The position numbers and the translations under genes were made by a program. Below, piece by piece: positions 1-11,073 of a DNA stretch of 64,000 nt. Position 1 is the first letter of the stretch, and the number at the start of each line of letters is the position of its first letter. Where the stretch lies: NCBI RefSeq assembly GCF_019393635.1, contig NC_057863.1, positions 644,718,660 through 644,782,659 on the forward strand, in the 5' to 3' direction. This DNA is from Dromiciops gliroides (lineage: Eukaryota > Chordata > Mammalia > Microbiotheria > Microbiotheriidae). Below the pieces are notes generated by a model, which was not told the DNA's origin, ran no database searches, and saw nothing but the letters and a program-made list of their open reading frames with translations.

Positions 1-112
1 AGAGGATGCAGCCGAGGTGGGCACTGGCTCAGCCAGGCAAGAGAACAGGGCGGGGGGGAGAGGGTCCTGAGCCTCCATCCTCATTCCTCTCCCTGCCCTC
101 CCCATCTCCCAG

Positions 113-3100
113 GTGCTGATGGATGCAGGACTGAGACGGGAAGTGACCCTGGAACTTCGGGGGGAAGGGGTGCTGCCCAACCTAACCCTGCGGGTGGCAG
201 CCTACACCACAGCTGGTGATGGGCCCTGGAGCGTGCCTGTGCTGCTGGAGCCTTGGAGACCAGGTACCGCCCCTGGGACTGGACCCCCCCATAAACCCAG
301 TCCTGAGACTCCCCAACCTGGCCCAGATATGAGACCCCAAATGTATCCATCAGATCCATCCTGACTTGCCCCTGAGGCTCCTCATATAAGCCATCAAAAG
401 AGAAAGCCTATCCTCCACCCCATGCCCTATTCATCACCAAGGCAACTTTGCCTGCTCTGACCCCTACTACCCCTCTCCATTTTCCACACTGAGCCTGATC
501 CCCTTCCTCCCCTCTCCTCTTCTCTCCACACAGGGAATGGGCAGCCAGTACATCAGCATGGTAAGGGCCCCCTGCATGGGCCTCCAGTGCCCACATCCCC
601 CTTGCCTGGCCCTGGCTTGATCCTCAAGTCCCCTCTTCCAGGGTGTCCCTGGAAAGCTTGGCATGGTGCCCATATCCCTTTTGCACATTCGAGAAGCTCC
701 CTTGGATGCCAATCCTGTACCTCATCAACCACTCCTGAAATCTGGGAGACCCCTTATTTACCCCCAGCATGACTTGCCCAGGCCTCAAACCCCTACCATG
801 CTCCTCAGACACGTTCACCCTCCCTACAACCTCCAGCCCCTGGAGCACAGCTCCAGCAGCTATGTCAACCACTCTTTTGCCCATCTTCCTGCCCCAGCCC
901 CACCTCCCTTATGCTCCCCACTGGCCCTTCTTCATGGCCTTGTGCCATTCCTTACAAACCCGTGTGCCCCATCACAGAGGTCCCCCTGTTCCTCGAACTC
1001 CCTCTCTGGGCTGCGGACCACACCCATCAGCCATTACACACCCTTCCCTCACACCTGGCCCTTCACCCGCCAATCAGCCTCCTCCACACCTACCAGCCTG
1101 TCTTCCTGCATCTCTATTTCACTTCTCTCAAAGACTCATTGCACATCCCTTGTCCTCCCGACTCCCCCATCCCATCCCAGGTCCCTTCCCTCTTCCTGTC
1201 TCCTTGGGTCTCTGGTGGTGTGGGCAGGGCTTCCTCCCAGAAAGGGTCTTTGCTTCTCCATGACCCCCCCCAACACCCTGCAGTGAAGGACCCCCCAGCC
1301 CCTGCCTTCTCCTGGCCCTGGTGGTACGTGCTTGTGGGGGCCGGAACAGCTGCTGCCTGTGTACTCCTCCTCACCGTCTTCCTCTTCCACCGGAGAAAGA
1401 AGGAAACACGTTATGGGTAAGCCTGAGTCCTTCTCCCCAGGCCTGGGACACAGCCATCAAATCCTAGACCTAGGATTTGTGTCAGAAGGAGCCCCGAGGA
1501 CCCAGCGGGTAGAAGAGGAGTTTGGGGGTGGGGAGGCCCCACGGACCCAACAGGACCCGGGCTTCTAGCTCCGTCTCCGATGGCCCTGCTGGGGCTCTGC
1601 CCTCACCTCCCACCCTGATCTCCCCAGGGAAGTCTTTCAGCCCACTGTGGAACGCGGAGGAGAGCTTGTGGTCCGGTACCGGGTCCGGAAGTCTTACAGC
1701 CGACGCACTACTGAAGCTACCCGTAAGAGACAAGGGGCGGCTAGGATGCCTCCCCTGGGGATTGCCACGGAAGCTCTAGAATCTTGGCTTTCTGGAATAT
1801 CTTAGGGGAAAGAATTTGCAGGAATCTCCTAACTCAGCCCAATACTTTTCATCAATCAACAAGAATTTGTTTACTCAGCCCTGGGCCAGGAGAAAGCTGT
1901 TAGTTGGGTTGTTTGGTTTTTAACGGTCCCTGCCCTCAGGGATTTTACTCCTGGTAGGGAACTGACGTGGTGCTTTGGGTAGATTAATGCCCCAATTCCT
2001 GGCCCTTCCTTTGCTCTCAGTAAACAGCCTGGGCATTAGTGAAGAGCTGAAAGAGAAGCTTCGAGATGTAATGGTGGACCGGCATAAGGTAGCCCTGGGA
2101 AAGACCCTAGGAGAAGGTGAGTTTCCCCGAACCATTCCCGACCCCACCTTGATTTCTCCCTTCTACATCCTCAAATCCAATCCCTTTCCACTATTCCATA
2201 AGAAACATGGCCGTCGGGGGCAGCTAGGTGGCGAAGTGGATAAAGCACCAGTCCTGGATTCAGAAGGACCTGAGTTCAAATTCGACCTCAGACACTTGAC
2301 GCTTAATAGCTGTGTGACCCTGGGCAAGTCACTTAACCCCCATTGCCCTGCGAAAGAAAGAAACAAACAAACAAACAAACATGGCGGTCACCCCTGGGCA
2401 CCCAGGCTGCGCTCGGGCACCTCCCTCTCTGCTTGGGCTCAGGGGCCCACCCCCACGCACCTCCTTCTCCTCCCTCATTCTTGTCTCTGCCTCCCTCTTT
2501 CTCTTTCCCACTCCTAGGGGAATTTGGCTCTGTCATGGAAGGTCAGTTGAACCAGGACGACTCCATCCTCAAAGTGGCTGTGAAAACGATGAAGAGTGAG
2601 TCTCCACCTCTCTCCTCCCTGCCCCTCCAACCCCCTGTCTTCTTTTTTTTTTTTTCCTTCGGGGAAATAAGGGTGAAGTGACTTGCCCAGGATCACACAG
2701 CTAGTAAGTGTCAAGTGTCTGAGGTCGGATTTGAACTCAGGTCCTCCTGAATTCAGGGCTGGTGCTTTATCTACTTTGCCATCTAGCTGCCCAACCCCCT
2801 ACCTTCTTCCGCTTTGCACACCAGCCCCCAACCACAGCCCCTGGAATCAGACCATGTGGGTTCAAATCCCAGCGCTGCTCCTTCCATTCCTGGAGGCAGC
2901 TAGATAGTTCAGTGCTGGGTGCCGGGCAACTAGCTGGGTGACCCTGGGCAAATCACTTAACCTCTTTCTGCCTTAATTTCTCCAACCATAGAATGGGAAC
3001 AAGAGTACCTACCTCACAAGTCGTTGTGAGGGTTGAACATTTTACAAATGTTCACTTAATACAGTGCTTGGCACATAGTAGGTGCTTAATAAAGGCTTGT

Positions 3101-6100
3101 TGAAAGAGGGAACAAACACTTATCAAGTACCTACTATGTACCAAGACCTGGGAACTTGGGATCTAAAGGCAAAAAACAAAACAGTCCTTGACCTCAGGGA
3201 GTTTACATGCTATTTGGGAGGAAATAACTTGAGTATAAAATATATACAATTCTGTGGGACACATTAATATCATGTTACTTGTCTTCTCAATGGGTGAGGG
3301 AAGGACAGGAGGAAGAGAATTTGGAACTCAACTTTTTTTAAATGAATGTTAAAAATAAAATTTTAAGGGGCAGCTAGGTGGCACAGTGGATAGAGCACTG
3401 GCCCTGGATTCAGGAGGACCTGAGTTCAAATCCAGCCTCAGACACTTGACACTTACTAGCTGTGTGGCCCTGGGCAAGTCACTTAACCCTCATTTGCCCT
3501 GACAAAAAACAAAACAAAACAAAACAAACAAACAAATAAATACCTTTTTAAGAAAGGAAGGGGGACAAGAGACAGAGAGAAAAAAAGCCAGAGGCAGAGG
3601 CAGAAAATGCATACAAAGTGATTTCCAGCACTGAGAGCACGAGGAGAGGAAGATAGGCTTCCGATAGGGATGGCCCTTGATCTTTCCTGTGAAGGAAGCT
3701 CTGGATTCTAAGGAGCAGAGCAAGGCTGGGGGCAAGGGGGAGTTCTACCTATACAAAGGCCCAGTGATGGGGAAAGTGATGTCATGTGAGAGGGACTTCG
3801 AGGCTGTCGGGATCAATCCCTTCATTTTACAGATGAGAAAGCTGAAGGCAGGCAATCTAAGTAACTTGCCTAAGATTACCCAGGCAGGATTTGAATTCAG
3901 GTCCTCTGATTCCAGAGACAGCACCCTTCCTGCTACGCCAAGCTGTCTGTGAAAAGGATAAGCTCTGTGGTCACCTCCTCATCTATGGCCCTATAACCTC
4001 TAGGTTTCATTCTGTGTCTAAACCCCAAGAAGTATGGGAGGCATGGTGGAGAAGGCGTTGGCTTTGGAATCAGGAAGACCAAAGTCCAGACCCTGTGTCT
4101 GCCTGGCTGTAGGGGCACAACCACATCACTTCCCCTTCGAGGTTCAGTTTCCACTTCTGTAAAATGAGTGTGGCTGGGGCAGCTAGGTGGCGCAGTGGAT
4201 AGAGCACCGGCCCTGGATTCAGGAGGACCTGAGTTCAAATCCAGTCTCAGACACTTGACACTTATTAGCTGTGTGACCCTGGGCAAGTCACTTAACCCTC
4301 ATTGCCCCACCAAAAAAAAAAAAAAATGAGTGTGGCAAGGGATGCCTGGGCAGCATCTCTCTAGTAGCTGCCTCACAGGTGCTATAGAAACGTCCGCCAT
4401 TATTCTAATTGCAAGCTTCCCTCCTGTCCTGGCCAGTTGCCATCTGTACCCGGTCAGAGATGGAGGACTTCCTGAGTGAGGCAGTTTGTATGAAGGAGTT
4501 TGACCATCCCAACGTTATGAGGCTCATTGGTGAGTTGGAGGACAGGAGAAGGGAGAGGCTGGCACATGGAGAATTGGGAGACCCCAAAATCTGGGGGAAG
4601 GGGAGGGGAGGGAAAGAAAGGGAAGGGAAGGGAAGGATTGGGTCTATGCTTTAGCCTGCATGGAGGCTGGTCCAGGTCCTTGCACAGCCCCCATCCATCC
4701 TCCGCAGCCCCTCTCTCCACACGCCCCTCCCCCCAGCCTGGGAATGTGGCAGCGATGTAACCCCTGACCTCTCCCAGAAATAGCTGCTCCCCTCCAAGCC
4801 CCTGGGCTCCGGAAACAAACCCTGGGAACCAGCTTCCTCAACCCTTAGCTTCTCTGCTCCCCTCCCCTCTGCCTACAGAGAGCCAGTGGCCAGGGGGAAA
4901 AGCTGGGTGGGGTGCCTTTGGGGGTAACCCACAAAAGTGAGAGACTAAGGGGCTTTCCTACTGCGGGGGTGGGCATCAGGGGTTTGCCTCCAGGGCTCTG
5001 AGTGTGAGGGCTTCCCTTCGCCTGTGGTCATTCTACCCTTCATGAAGCATGGGGACCTGCACAGCTTCCTGCTCTATTCACGACTTGGGGACCAGCCTAT
5101 GGTGAGGAACCTGGGGTGGGGGGTAGGGTCGGAGGAGCAGGCCATCCACAGAGGTTAAGCGATTTGCTCAAAGTAGCAGAGCCAGGCTTTGCACCCAGGA
5201 TTCAAGGGGGCCCAAGGAAGGGACTGGGATGAGGGGCATGGAGGGAAGGGAGAAAAGAGAGGGAGAAGGGAGGGTGGTAACCAGAGAACCGAGGCTTCTT
5301 TTTTTCCTTTCTTTCTTTTCTTTTCTTTTTTTTCAGGGCAATGGGGGTTAAGTGACTTACCCAGGGTCACATAGCTAGTAAGTGTCTGAGGCTGGGCTTG
5401 AACTCAGGTCCTCCTGCATCCAAGGCTGGTGCCTTATCCACTGTGCCACCTAGCTGCCCCAGAACCGAGGCTTCTTAAAATCACCAAGTCTTAAAACACA
5501 CATTCATAGAACTTAAGAAGCTAGAACTATAGAAGCTAGAATATTAGAATGTGGAAGAGCACAGTTAGAATGGATCTCTAGATCTAGAGCCCTCTTTTTT
5601 TTCTTAATGGACCTAGGATTTCATGAGTGTATAGAGGGCTCCTGGTAAGAACCTTTCTCTATCAAAGCAGGTCAGAGCCTGCAGGTCAGTCTTCCCAAGA
5701 TGCCTAGAGCACTGAGAGGTTAAGTGACTTGACCAGGGTCACACAGCCAGGACCACGCTGAGCAGGACCAGAACCCAGGGCCTCTTGTCTCTGACTTCTC
5801 TGGAAGTTCAGTATCTGGCTCTCAGTCTTCTCTACCTCAGTAACAGCTCCTCAGTCTTGTCTCCCCCCCCCCCACTTCCGTGTCTGTGTTTCTATCCATC
5901 TGTCTCTTTTCCTGGACCACAAGCACATGCCCATTCCATGCTCAAATCCTCAAGCAGGGGGCCACGTGGCCCCAGGTGCCAGCATCCCTTACTACATCTC
6001 TGCTGGGACGGCCCATAACCTAGAGCCAGTTGGAGTTGGAAGAGGCTCCTTCATTATGCCACCGAGGAAGCCAGAACCCAGCGGGGAAGACAGGGTTTGG

Positions 6101-8269
6101 GGAGTTGGGGCAAGGCTTGGATTAGCCCAAGACTAAAAAGATGGAAGTGTGATTGGGGGAAATTCAGTTAGGAGGAGGGCCTTGGGAAGTGGAAGTGGCC
6201 AGAGGCCTTGCCCTCACTCACATGCTTCCCACTACCCCTCTCTCTGCCCAGTTCCTACCAACTCAAACACTGGTGAAGTTCATGGCAGACATCGCCAGTG
6301 GTATGGACTACCTAAGCACCAAGAGGTTTATTCACAGAGACCTGGCTGCCCGGAATTGCATGTGAGCCCTCCTGCGTGTCTGTGTGTATGGAGGGAGAAG
6401 ACACCCAGGACAATGGGAGGGGCCGAGAAATGGTAGCCTGGGGAGAGAAGAGGCTATACCACCCCAGGCCAGAGCTTGGGGCCTGTCCAAGGAGGCTGGA
6501 GGAGCTCTAGAGAGGAGACATTCTGGGGTCCTGGAATAATCTCAGGACTGACTGGGGAAAGGAGGGGACAGGGAATGACCCTAATTAGGCCCCAGTGCAC
6601 TTATTTTGTCCCCTGGGAAGAAGAACTGAGCCTAGAGAAATCAACGGGGCAATTGTCAGGGCTCAGAGAGAAGGATGTAAAGGCGGAGGTCCCCACGCTG
6701 TCCCCACAGGCTGAACGAGAACATGTCCGTGTGCGTGGCTGACTTCGGCCTCTCGAAGAAGATCTACAATGGGGACTATTACCGCCAGGGCCGGATTGCC
6801 AAAATGCCAGTGAAGTGGATCGCCATTGAGAGCCTGGCTGACCGTGTCTACACCAGCAAAAGTGATGTGGTGTGTAGAGGGGCGTGGCCATGGGGGGGCC
6901 AAAGAGCAAGGGATCCCTGAGGACCTCCGCTAATCCCTGGCTTCTCTCCTGCTTTCCTTGTCCCTCAGTGGTCCTTTGGGGTGACCATGTGGGAGATTGC
7001 TACTCGGGGCCAAACGCCCTACCCGGGGGTGGAGAACAGTGAGATCTACGACTACCTGAGGCAAGGCCATCGTCTCAAGCAGCCGGCCGACTGTCTGGAT
7101 GGACTGTAAGATGCTGCCCCTCCCCCATCCCCAAACTCCCTCTTATCACGAGCATTCCCCATTTCCCCCAAATACTTTGGGCCCTGAACATCCCCCCAAT
7201 ATCCTGAAATGTTTGATAGAGACTCCCTGTGTACACAAAGCACCCCAAGATCCTGAACACTCCCCAAACACAGAGACCCTGAAATCCACCTACAAACTAA
7301 AACACTGAATGACCCAGGGCTCTGAGCATCCCCAAAGACATCCCCCAGGCACCAGGAATGTCCTCAAGAACTTCCTCCCCCATTCATTCTTCTAAATACC
7401 CCCCAAACCCTACAAACACACCAGCTACCAAGCTCTAGGGATGCACTTACAAAACCTCTGGACCTCCAGAGAATGCCCTAAATATGTGCAGAGGCCCCAA
7501 AGCGTCCTTAGACACCTCCCAAAGTCTGCCAACCTCATCAAGAGCCTTGGACCTCCAGGACCCCTCGACTTCTCTGTCCCAGACCTAAATCCCTCCCAGA
7601 CCTCCCTAGATGGCCTGTACCTTAGACCGCAGTGTTGTGGAAAGAGCACCGGACTTGGAAGACAAAGACTTGGGTTCCAATCCCTGCTCTGATCATTACT
7701 TATTGTATGGTTTCTGATCCCATCATTACCCCCCCCCAAACACCCTGAAACCTTCTCTGGACCCCTGAGACCCAGGCTGAATATCCCCAAAGTTCTGGAG
7801 ATCCCCCCCTAACTTCAGGCTGAGGCCCCCAGACCCTCAGAGCCTCCTTTGTATTACCCCTCCTTCCCTGCCTCACCCCTATCCTCCGAGGCCTCCTTTT
7901 CTCAGCCGCTGATTCCCCACCAGGTATGAGCTGATGTCCCGTTGCTGGTCCCTGAGCCCCAGGGACCGACCAACCTTTGCAGAACTGCGAGAAGAGCTGG
8001 AGATAACACTGAAGGGTCTTCCCCCCTCCCAGGACCCTGAAGAAATCCTCTATGTCAACATGGATGGGGAACCCGCTGGGGCAGCTGGCGGCAGCCCCCA
8101 AGCCAGCCCCCTGCCAGCCCCAAAGGCCTCCTGCCACTGTAGCTGTGTCACCTCTGCCGACGTCCACCCAGCTGGACGATATGTCCTCTGCCCTTCCACA
8201 GCCCCCGGGGCCCCAATGCCCACAGCCAGGGGGCCACCTGCACCTCCTGGTCAGGAGGAAGGGGCCTAA
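113..8269 (+). CDS. AXL: AXL receptor tyrosine kinase, exons 9-20 (3' part of gene)
   Basis: Single-pass receptor kinase of the TAM family (TYRO3, AXL, MERTK) that binds GAS6 at the cell surface. Coding exons read here: 113-263, 534-560, 1284-1416, 1628-1722, 2021-2116, 2518-2595, 4437-4529, 4980-5101, 6252-6361, 6710-6869, 6969-7105, 7924-8269; phases agree and give 515 codons plus stop. Seen in order: end of fibronectin III domain 2, a 9-residue optional exon, transmembrane segment followed by [10 protein letters not shown], glycine loop GEGEFGSV, VAVK lysine, catalytic [11 protein letters not shown], activation loop with NGDYYRQ, the TAM signature KWIAIES, and the tail docking site ILYVNM. 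The 5' half (Ig domains, first FN3) lies left of the window. No break is seen. Assignment rests on near-identity to human AXL as I remember it and on synteny with HNRNPUL1, CCDC97 and TGFB1. Confidence 0.97.
534..560 (+). CDS. AXL: AXL 27-nt optional exon (exon 10)
   Basis: A 27-base exon between a clean CAG acceptor and a GTAAGG donor, phase 1 at both ends, encoding roughly G-N-G-Q-P-V-H-Q-H in the juxtamembrane stalk just outside the membrane. In human the matching 9-residue exon is alternatively spliced, giving two receptor isoforms. Because the length is a multiple of three, skipping it leaves the frame intact here too. Confidence 0.9.
1284..1416 (+). CDS. AXL: AXL transmembrane exon (exon 11)
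   Basis: Encodes the stalk end (PAFSWPWWY), a hydrophobic span of about 21 residues rich in V, L, A and G, and the positively charged stop-transfer stretch [11 protein letters not shown]. It marks the outside-to-inside switch of the receptor. Donor is GG|GTAAG. Confidence 0.93.
2216..2376 (+). mobile_element. Short tRNA-derived CORE-SINE
   Basis: tRNA-like head with A box (GTGGATAAAGC) and B box (GAGTTCAAAT), CORE segment GTGACCCTGGGCAAGTCACTTAA, then (AAAC)n tail. Target duplications aaacatggccgtc and aaacatggcggtc flank it at 2203-2215 and 2377-2389. In AXL intron 13. Confidence 0.93.
2518..7105 (+). CDS. AXL: AXL kinase-domain exons (exons 14-19)
   Basis: These six exons carry most of the tyrosine kinase fold: glycine loop and VAVK lysine (2518-2595), alpha-C region with [15 protein letters not shown] (4437-4529), hinge and N-to-C lobe link (4980-5101), the catalytic loop with IHRDLAARN (6252-6361), DFG and paired activation-loop tyrosines (6710-6869), and the lower lobe [20 protein letters not shown] (6969-7105). 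All catalytic residues expected of an active kinase are present. Confidence 0.95.
2644..2790 (-). mobile_element. Short tRNA-derived CORE-SINE
   Basis: Antisense copy with poly(T) at left. Flanked by ccaaccccctgtcttct (2627-2643) and ccaaccccctaccttct (2791-2807), a 17-base duplication with two changes. AXL intron 14. Confidence 0.93.
2889..3105 (+). mobile_element. Ther-1/MIR CORE-SINE with L2-like tail
   Basis: CORE segment GTGACCCTGGGCAAATCACTTAACC followed by TTGTGAGGGTTGAA and the L2-type end CTTGGCACATAGTAGGTGCTTAATAAA. Confidence 0.85.
3260..3366 (+). mobile_element. RTE-like 3' tail fragment
   Basis: The string GAGAATTTGGAACTCAACTTTTTT-type end followed by AATGAATGTTAAAAATAAAATTT is shared with 10297-10405, so this is a dispersed element; the assignment to an RTE-type LINE tail is tentative. 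Confidence 0.4.
3367..3535 (+). mobile_element. Short tRNA-derived CORE-SINE
   Basis: Sense copy with (AAAAC)n tail, sitting at the end of the RTE-like fragment. No clear target duplication. Confidence 0.92.
3795..3947 (-). mobile_element. MIR fragment
   Basis: Antisense MIR features: CATTTTACAGATGAG, AACTTGCCTAAGATTACCCA and GGATTTGAATTCAGG. Confidence 0.75.
4033..4340 (+). mobile_element. MIR split by a SINE
   Basis: MIR from about 4033 to its TCTGTAAAATGAG motif at 4159-4174; the SINE at 4175-4322 interrupts it and the duplicated aaaatgagtgtggc resumes at 4323. Confidence 0.75.
4175..4322 (+). mobile_element. Short tRNA-derived CORE-SINE
   Basis: Near-consensus copy flanked by a perfect 14-base duplication aaaatgagtgtggc (4161-4174 and 4323-4336). 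Confidence 0.95.
5301..5460 (-). mobile_element. Short tRNA-derived CORE-SINE
   Basis: Antisense copy with a CTTT-rich tail and a perfect 16-base duplication agaaccgaggcttctt (5285-5300 and 5461-5476). AXL intron 16. Confidence 0.95.
5700..5795 (-). mobile_element. MIR fragment
   Basis: GAGAGGTTAAGTGACTTGACCAGGGTCACACAG is typical antisense MIR. Confidence 0.65.
7130..7620 (+). repeat. C-rich decayed tandem sequence in AXL intron 19
   Basis: Imperfect recurrences of CCCCAA, ATCCTGAACAC and ACCTCC about every 20-40 bases. No gene signal; the period is not firm. Confidence 0.35.
7628..7705 (+). mobile_element. MIR 5' fragment
   Basis: GTGTTGTGGAAAGAGCACCGGACTTGGAAGAC and GGGTTCCAATCCCTGCTCTG match the MIR head and B box. 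Confidence 0.7.
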
Positions 8270-8413
8270 GTGAGGCCCCTCACACCCCACCTTGAGCTAG
8301 GCACTGCCACTGGGCAAGCCAGGGGATTCCACTCCTGGCTTCACCCACCCAGCCCTGACCCCTGGGCCCTTCCACCAACTCCTGCTCTTCAGACCCCTTC
8401 AAACCACACCCGT

Positions 8414-8571
8414 AGGGGCAGCTAGGTGGCACAGTGGATAGAGCACCAGTCCTGGATTCAGGAGGACCTGAGTTCAAATCTGACCTCAGACACTTGACAC
8501 TTACTAGCTGTGTGACCCTGGGCAAGTCACTTAACCCCAACTGCCCTGAAAAAAAAAAAACACAAAAAAAC
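8414..8571 (+). mobile_element. Short tRNA-derived CORE-SINE in AXL 3' UTR
   Basis: Sense, near-consensus copy with A-rich tail; would be part of the mature AXL mRNA. Confidence 0.94.
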
Positions 8572-8579
8572 CCTACACC

Positions 8580-8940
8580 CATGTCCCTTGTCTCTGACCT
8601 CTCCTGCTGTCCCTCATCTTTCTCTTTCCCCAGTCCTCCAAATCCCTATTCCTTGGACCCATCCCTTTCTCCATCTCTTCCCATCCTCATTCTAGCCTTC
8701 TCCCTTTCTTCATTCCCCTCTTTTCTCCCCATCTTCCATCTCTCTCTTTTGCAATCCTCTCGTCTCTTCCCATCTCTCCCCATTTCTTTCTATTCCCTTC
8801 CCCAGGCCCTGCACATCTCTATCCTTCTCCTATTCCCTGCTCCCCTCCTTGACTCTCCCATCTCTGTACCCCTTTTCCCATCTCCCTCCATCTTCATCCA
8901 CCTCCTCCTTTCTCCCTATCTCTGTCCTTGGCCCCCACAG
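8580..8940 (+). repeat. Polypyrimidine tract in AXL 3' UTR
   Basis: About 360 bases made almost wholly of C and T in irregular CTTCCC, TCTCC and TTCCCAT units. No fixed repeat period. Such tracts can bind PTB-like proteins in RNA or form triplex DNA; that is inference. Confidence 0.7.
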
Positions 8941-9169
8941 TTCCATTCCCCCTTGGGGTATGCCACCCCAGCTCTGTGCAATGCATTAGGGATGACCTTC
9001 CCAGGGCCATCCTGCCCCCCTGAGCCAGTCCCTTCCCCCACATACAGAGAATTTGTATAATGTTGGGTCTCCCTCCTCCTTCCCCTTTCACTTTTAGGGC
9101 CTAGTTTACCTCCCATAAACATTTTGTACCAACCAATATCTGCCTCCTGTCTTCCCTGCACACAGCTAG

Positions 9170-9560
9170 ACAAAGGTATTCACAGAGACAGAGATAACAG
9201 AGAGAGACACTCAGGGACAGAGATATAAAGGAAAAGGGGGCACAGCTAGACACAGAGAGACATCTATGCCAAAAAAGATAGAAATAGAGACACATGGAGA
9301 CAGTGATTTTCAAAGTTGGGAACAATTTAGAGTAGAGACAGCTCTACAGAGAGATAGTGGCACACTCAGAGACGTGCACAGAAATAGGGACCCACACTCA
9401 GAGACAGACATCTAAGAGGCAGGAAGCCCACCCTAGTGGAGAGGCAGATACATGCTCCACTAGCGACATGCAAAAGCAGAGATGGGGACACACTAAGACA
9501 GATGTACAGAAAGACAGGGACGTAGAAAGATGCACCGAGGAACAGGAACAGACACACGTG
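9170..9560 (+). repeat. Decayed CAGAGACA-type minisatellite
   Basis: Purine-rich sequence with many imperfect copies of CAGAGACA, AGACACA and GACAGAGAT, spaced irregularly. A shorter stretch of the same character occurs at 13100-13240. The units are too diverged for a firm period. Confidence 0.55.
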
Positions 9561-9697
9561 CGATTCTCATCGCTCATGCCAGGCGCAGGTGCACATGCGT
9601 GCACACACAAGAGAGGCACAGACATGAGCACCCAGGGGCACTCAGATTCACGCACATTCCTAGGGGCGGCGACTTGGGAAACAGATTGCCAGCGCCC

Positions 9698-9717
9698 GGA
9701 TGCCCTCTGGTGGCAAG
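9698..9717 (-). promoter_or_regulatory. Candidate CTCF site
   Basis: The minus strand reads TGCCACCAGAGGGCA, a close match to the CTCF core CCASYAGRKGGC as I know it. It lies 0.6 kb past the likely AXL 3' end. Motif only; no occupancy can be inferred. Confidence 0.45.
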
Positions 9718-9954
9718 TCTTGGTGGCGCCGAGAAGTAAGACGCAGAGCTCTGGTGGATGCGTTGGCCTGAGCTCGCTGGTGTCCAAATTGATGCAGCAG
9801 GTCTTTGTTTTCGTGGGTCTGACGTCCACTGGTTCTGATGCAGGATTCGGGTCTGAGTCGGCATCGTATGGCAACGTTCAGGATGTGCGTTGACCCTATC
9901 TTTGCGCAAGTCCCATAGGTGCGTCTTTGTGGAGTGCCTTACTAACCCGCAGCA

Positions 9955-10175
9955 GAAGAGGGGGAAAGGGCTGAATCCGGAGTCTGAAGAGACGCGGGTT
10001 CGAATCCCAGCTCGGGCACTTAAATAGCTCTGATTCTAGGCAGGTCCTTTCATTTCTTTTATTCTCAGTTTTTTCATTTGTAAAATGCATATGGTAATTA
10101 ACGGTCTCACTATCCCTTTCAAGAGGTTGTTGTAAGAAAAGTCTCCAAGTGCTACTATGTTAAGTGAATTGTCAT
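9955..10175 (+). mobile_element. MIR
   Basis: Has B box GGGTTCGAATCCCAGCTC, GGCAGGTCCTTTCATTTC and TCATTTGTAAAATGC. Diverged but nearly full length. Confidence 0.75.
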
Positions 10176-10296
10176 TGATGTCCTAGAATGTTCTCCTGGA
10201 CACGTCATGGTGCATCTGAGTGTGTTCCCACTGGGTACCTAACGGGGCTGCCATACGGAGGAGAGGGCATGCGGGTCTGCATATGGATAATCGATA

Positions 10297-10410
10297 TCAA
10301 ATTGTTTGCCTTCTCATAGGGGAGAGGGGGAAGGGAGAGAATGTGGAACTCAAAAAATTTAATGAATACTTAAAACTGTTATTACATATATTCAGGGAAA
10401 ATAGACTTTT
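10297..10410 (+). mobile_element. RTE-like 3' tail fragment
   Basis: Shares GGGAGAGAATGTGGAACTCAAAA and AATGAATACTTAAAA with 3260-3366; interrupted by the next SINE. Confidence 0.4.
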
Positions 10411-10556
10411 TTTTTTTTTTGCGGGGCAACGGGAGTTAAGTGACTTGCCCAGGCTCACACAGCTAGTAAGTGTCAAGTGTCTGAGGCTGGATTTGAACTC
10501 AGGTACTCCTGAATCCAGGGCCAGCGCTTTAACCACTGCGCCATCTAGCTGCCCCC
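10411..10556 (-). mobile_element. Short tRNA-derived CORE-SINE
   Basis: Antisense; duplications gaaaatagactttt and gaaaatatactttt at 10397-10410 and 10557-10570. Confidence 0.93.
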
Positions 10557-10591
10557 GAAAATATACTTTTAAAAAAATAAAACAAAATAAA

Positions 10592-10850
10592 GGCAGCCAG
10601 TGGCACAACGGATAGAGCATTGGACTTGGAGTCAGGAAAACCTGAATTCAAAACCAAGCTTAGACACTTAGTGGCTTTGTGACCATAGGCAAGTCATCTC
10701 ACCTCCCTCTTCTTCAGTTTCCTCATCAGGAAAATGGAGATAATAAAAGCAACCATATCCCAGGATTGTTTTGAGGATCAAATGAGACCATGTTTGCAAA
10801 ATGTTCTGCAAACCTTTTATATCAATGCTAGCTATGACTATTGTTAATAA
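10592..10850 (+). mobile_element. MIR/Ther-1-type CORE-SINE
   Basis: Full-length-looking: tRNA head GGCACAACGGATAGAGCAT, CORE GTGACCATAGGCAAGTCATCTCACC, then GGATTGTTTTGAGGATCAAATGAG and an extended tail. Confidence 0.78.
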
Positions 10851-11073
10851 CTTTTCATTGACCTCCTTTGTTTTCGTAGGTTTGTCACATCACCATAATT
10901 TCCTCCAGCATCCCTTCTTCCCCTCCCAGACAGCCTTCCCATATAACAAATAACATTTTTTTAATTAGCATAACTGATTAATACATTTTAAGAGTCTGAA
11001 ACATTTGTGCACCTCCTGGGTCTGCAAAGGGGTGCAATGGGATGAGGGAGCTTTTAAGCCATGCTTGATCCTT

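Larger units (their letters stand above)
8270..9120 (+). other. AXL: AXL 3' UTR (approximate end)
   Basis: Non-coding sequence after the TAA at 8267-8269. It contains a sense SINE (8414-8571) and a long pyrimidine-rich stretch (8580-8940). No canonical AATAAA is seen; the hexamer region CCCATAAACATTTT near 9113 is the best candidate for the poly(A) signal, so the end at about 9120 is a guess. Confidence 0.5.

Noticed and set aside
663-1420. Long open frames in AXL intron 10, one running in frame into the transmembrane exon
   Set aside because: The stretch is C/T-rich, low in stops by composition, and has good splice sites at both ends; no family resemblance upstream of [10 protein letters not shown]. 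Intron retention is possible but not supported.
7700-8290. A 196-codon minus-strand ORF opposite the AXL last exon
   Set aside because: Shadow of the GC-rich AXL C-tail exon and C-rich intron; no family resemblance.
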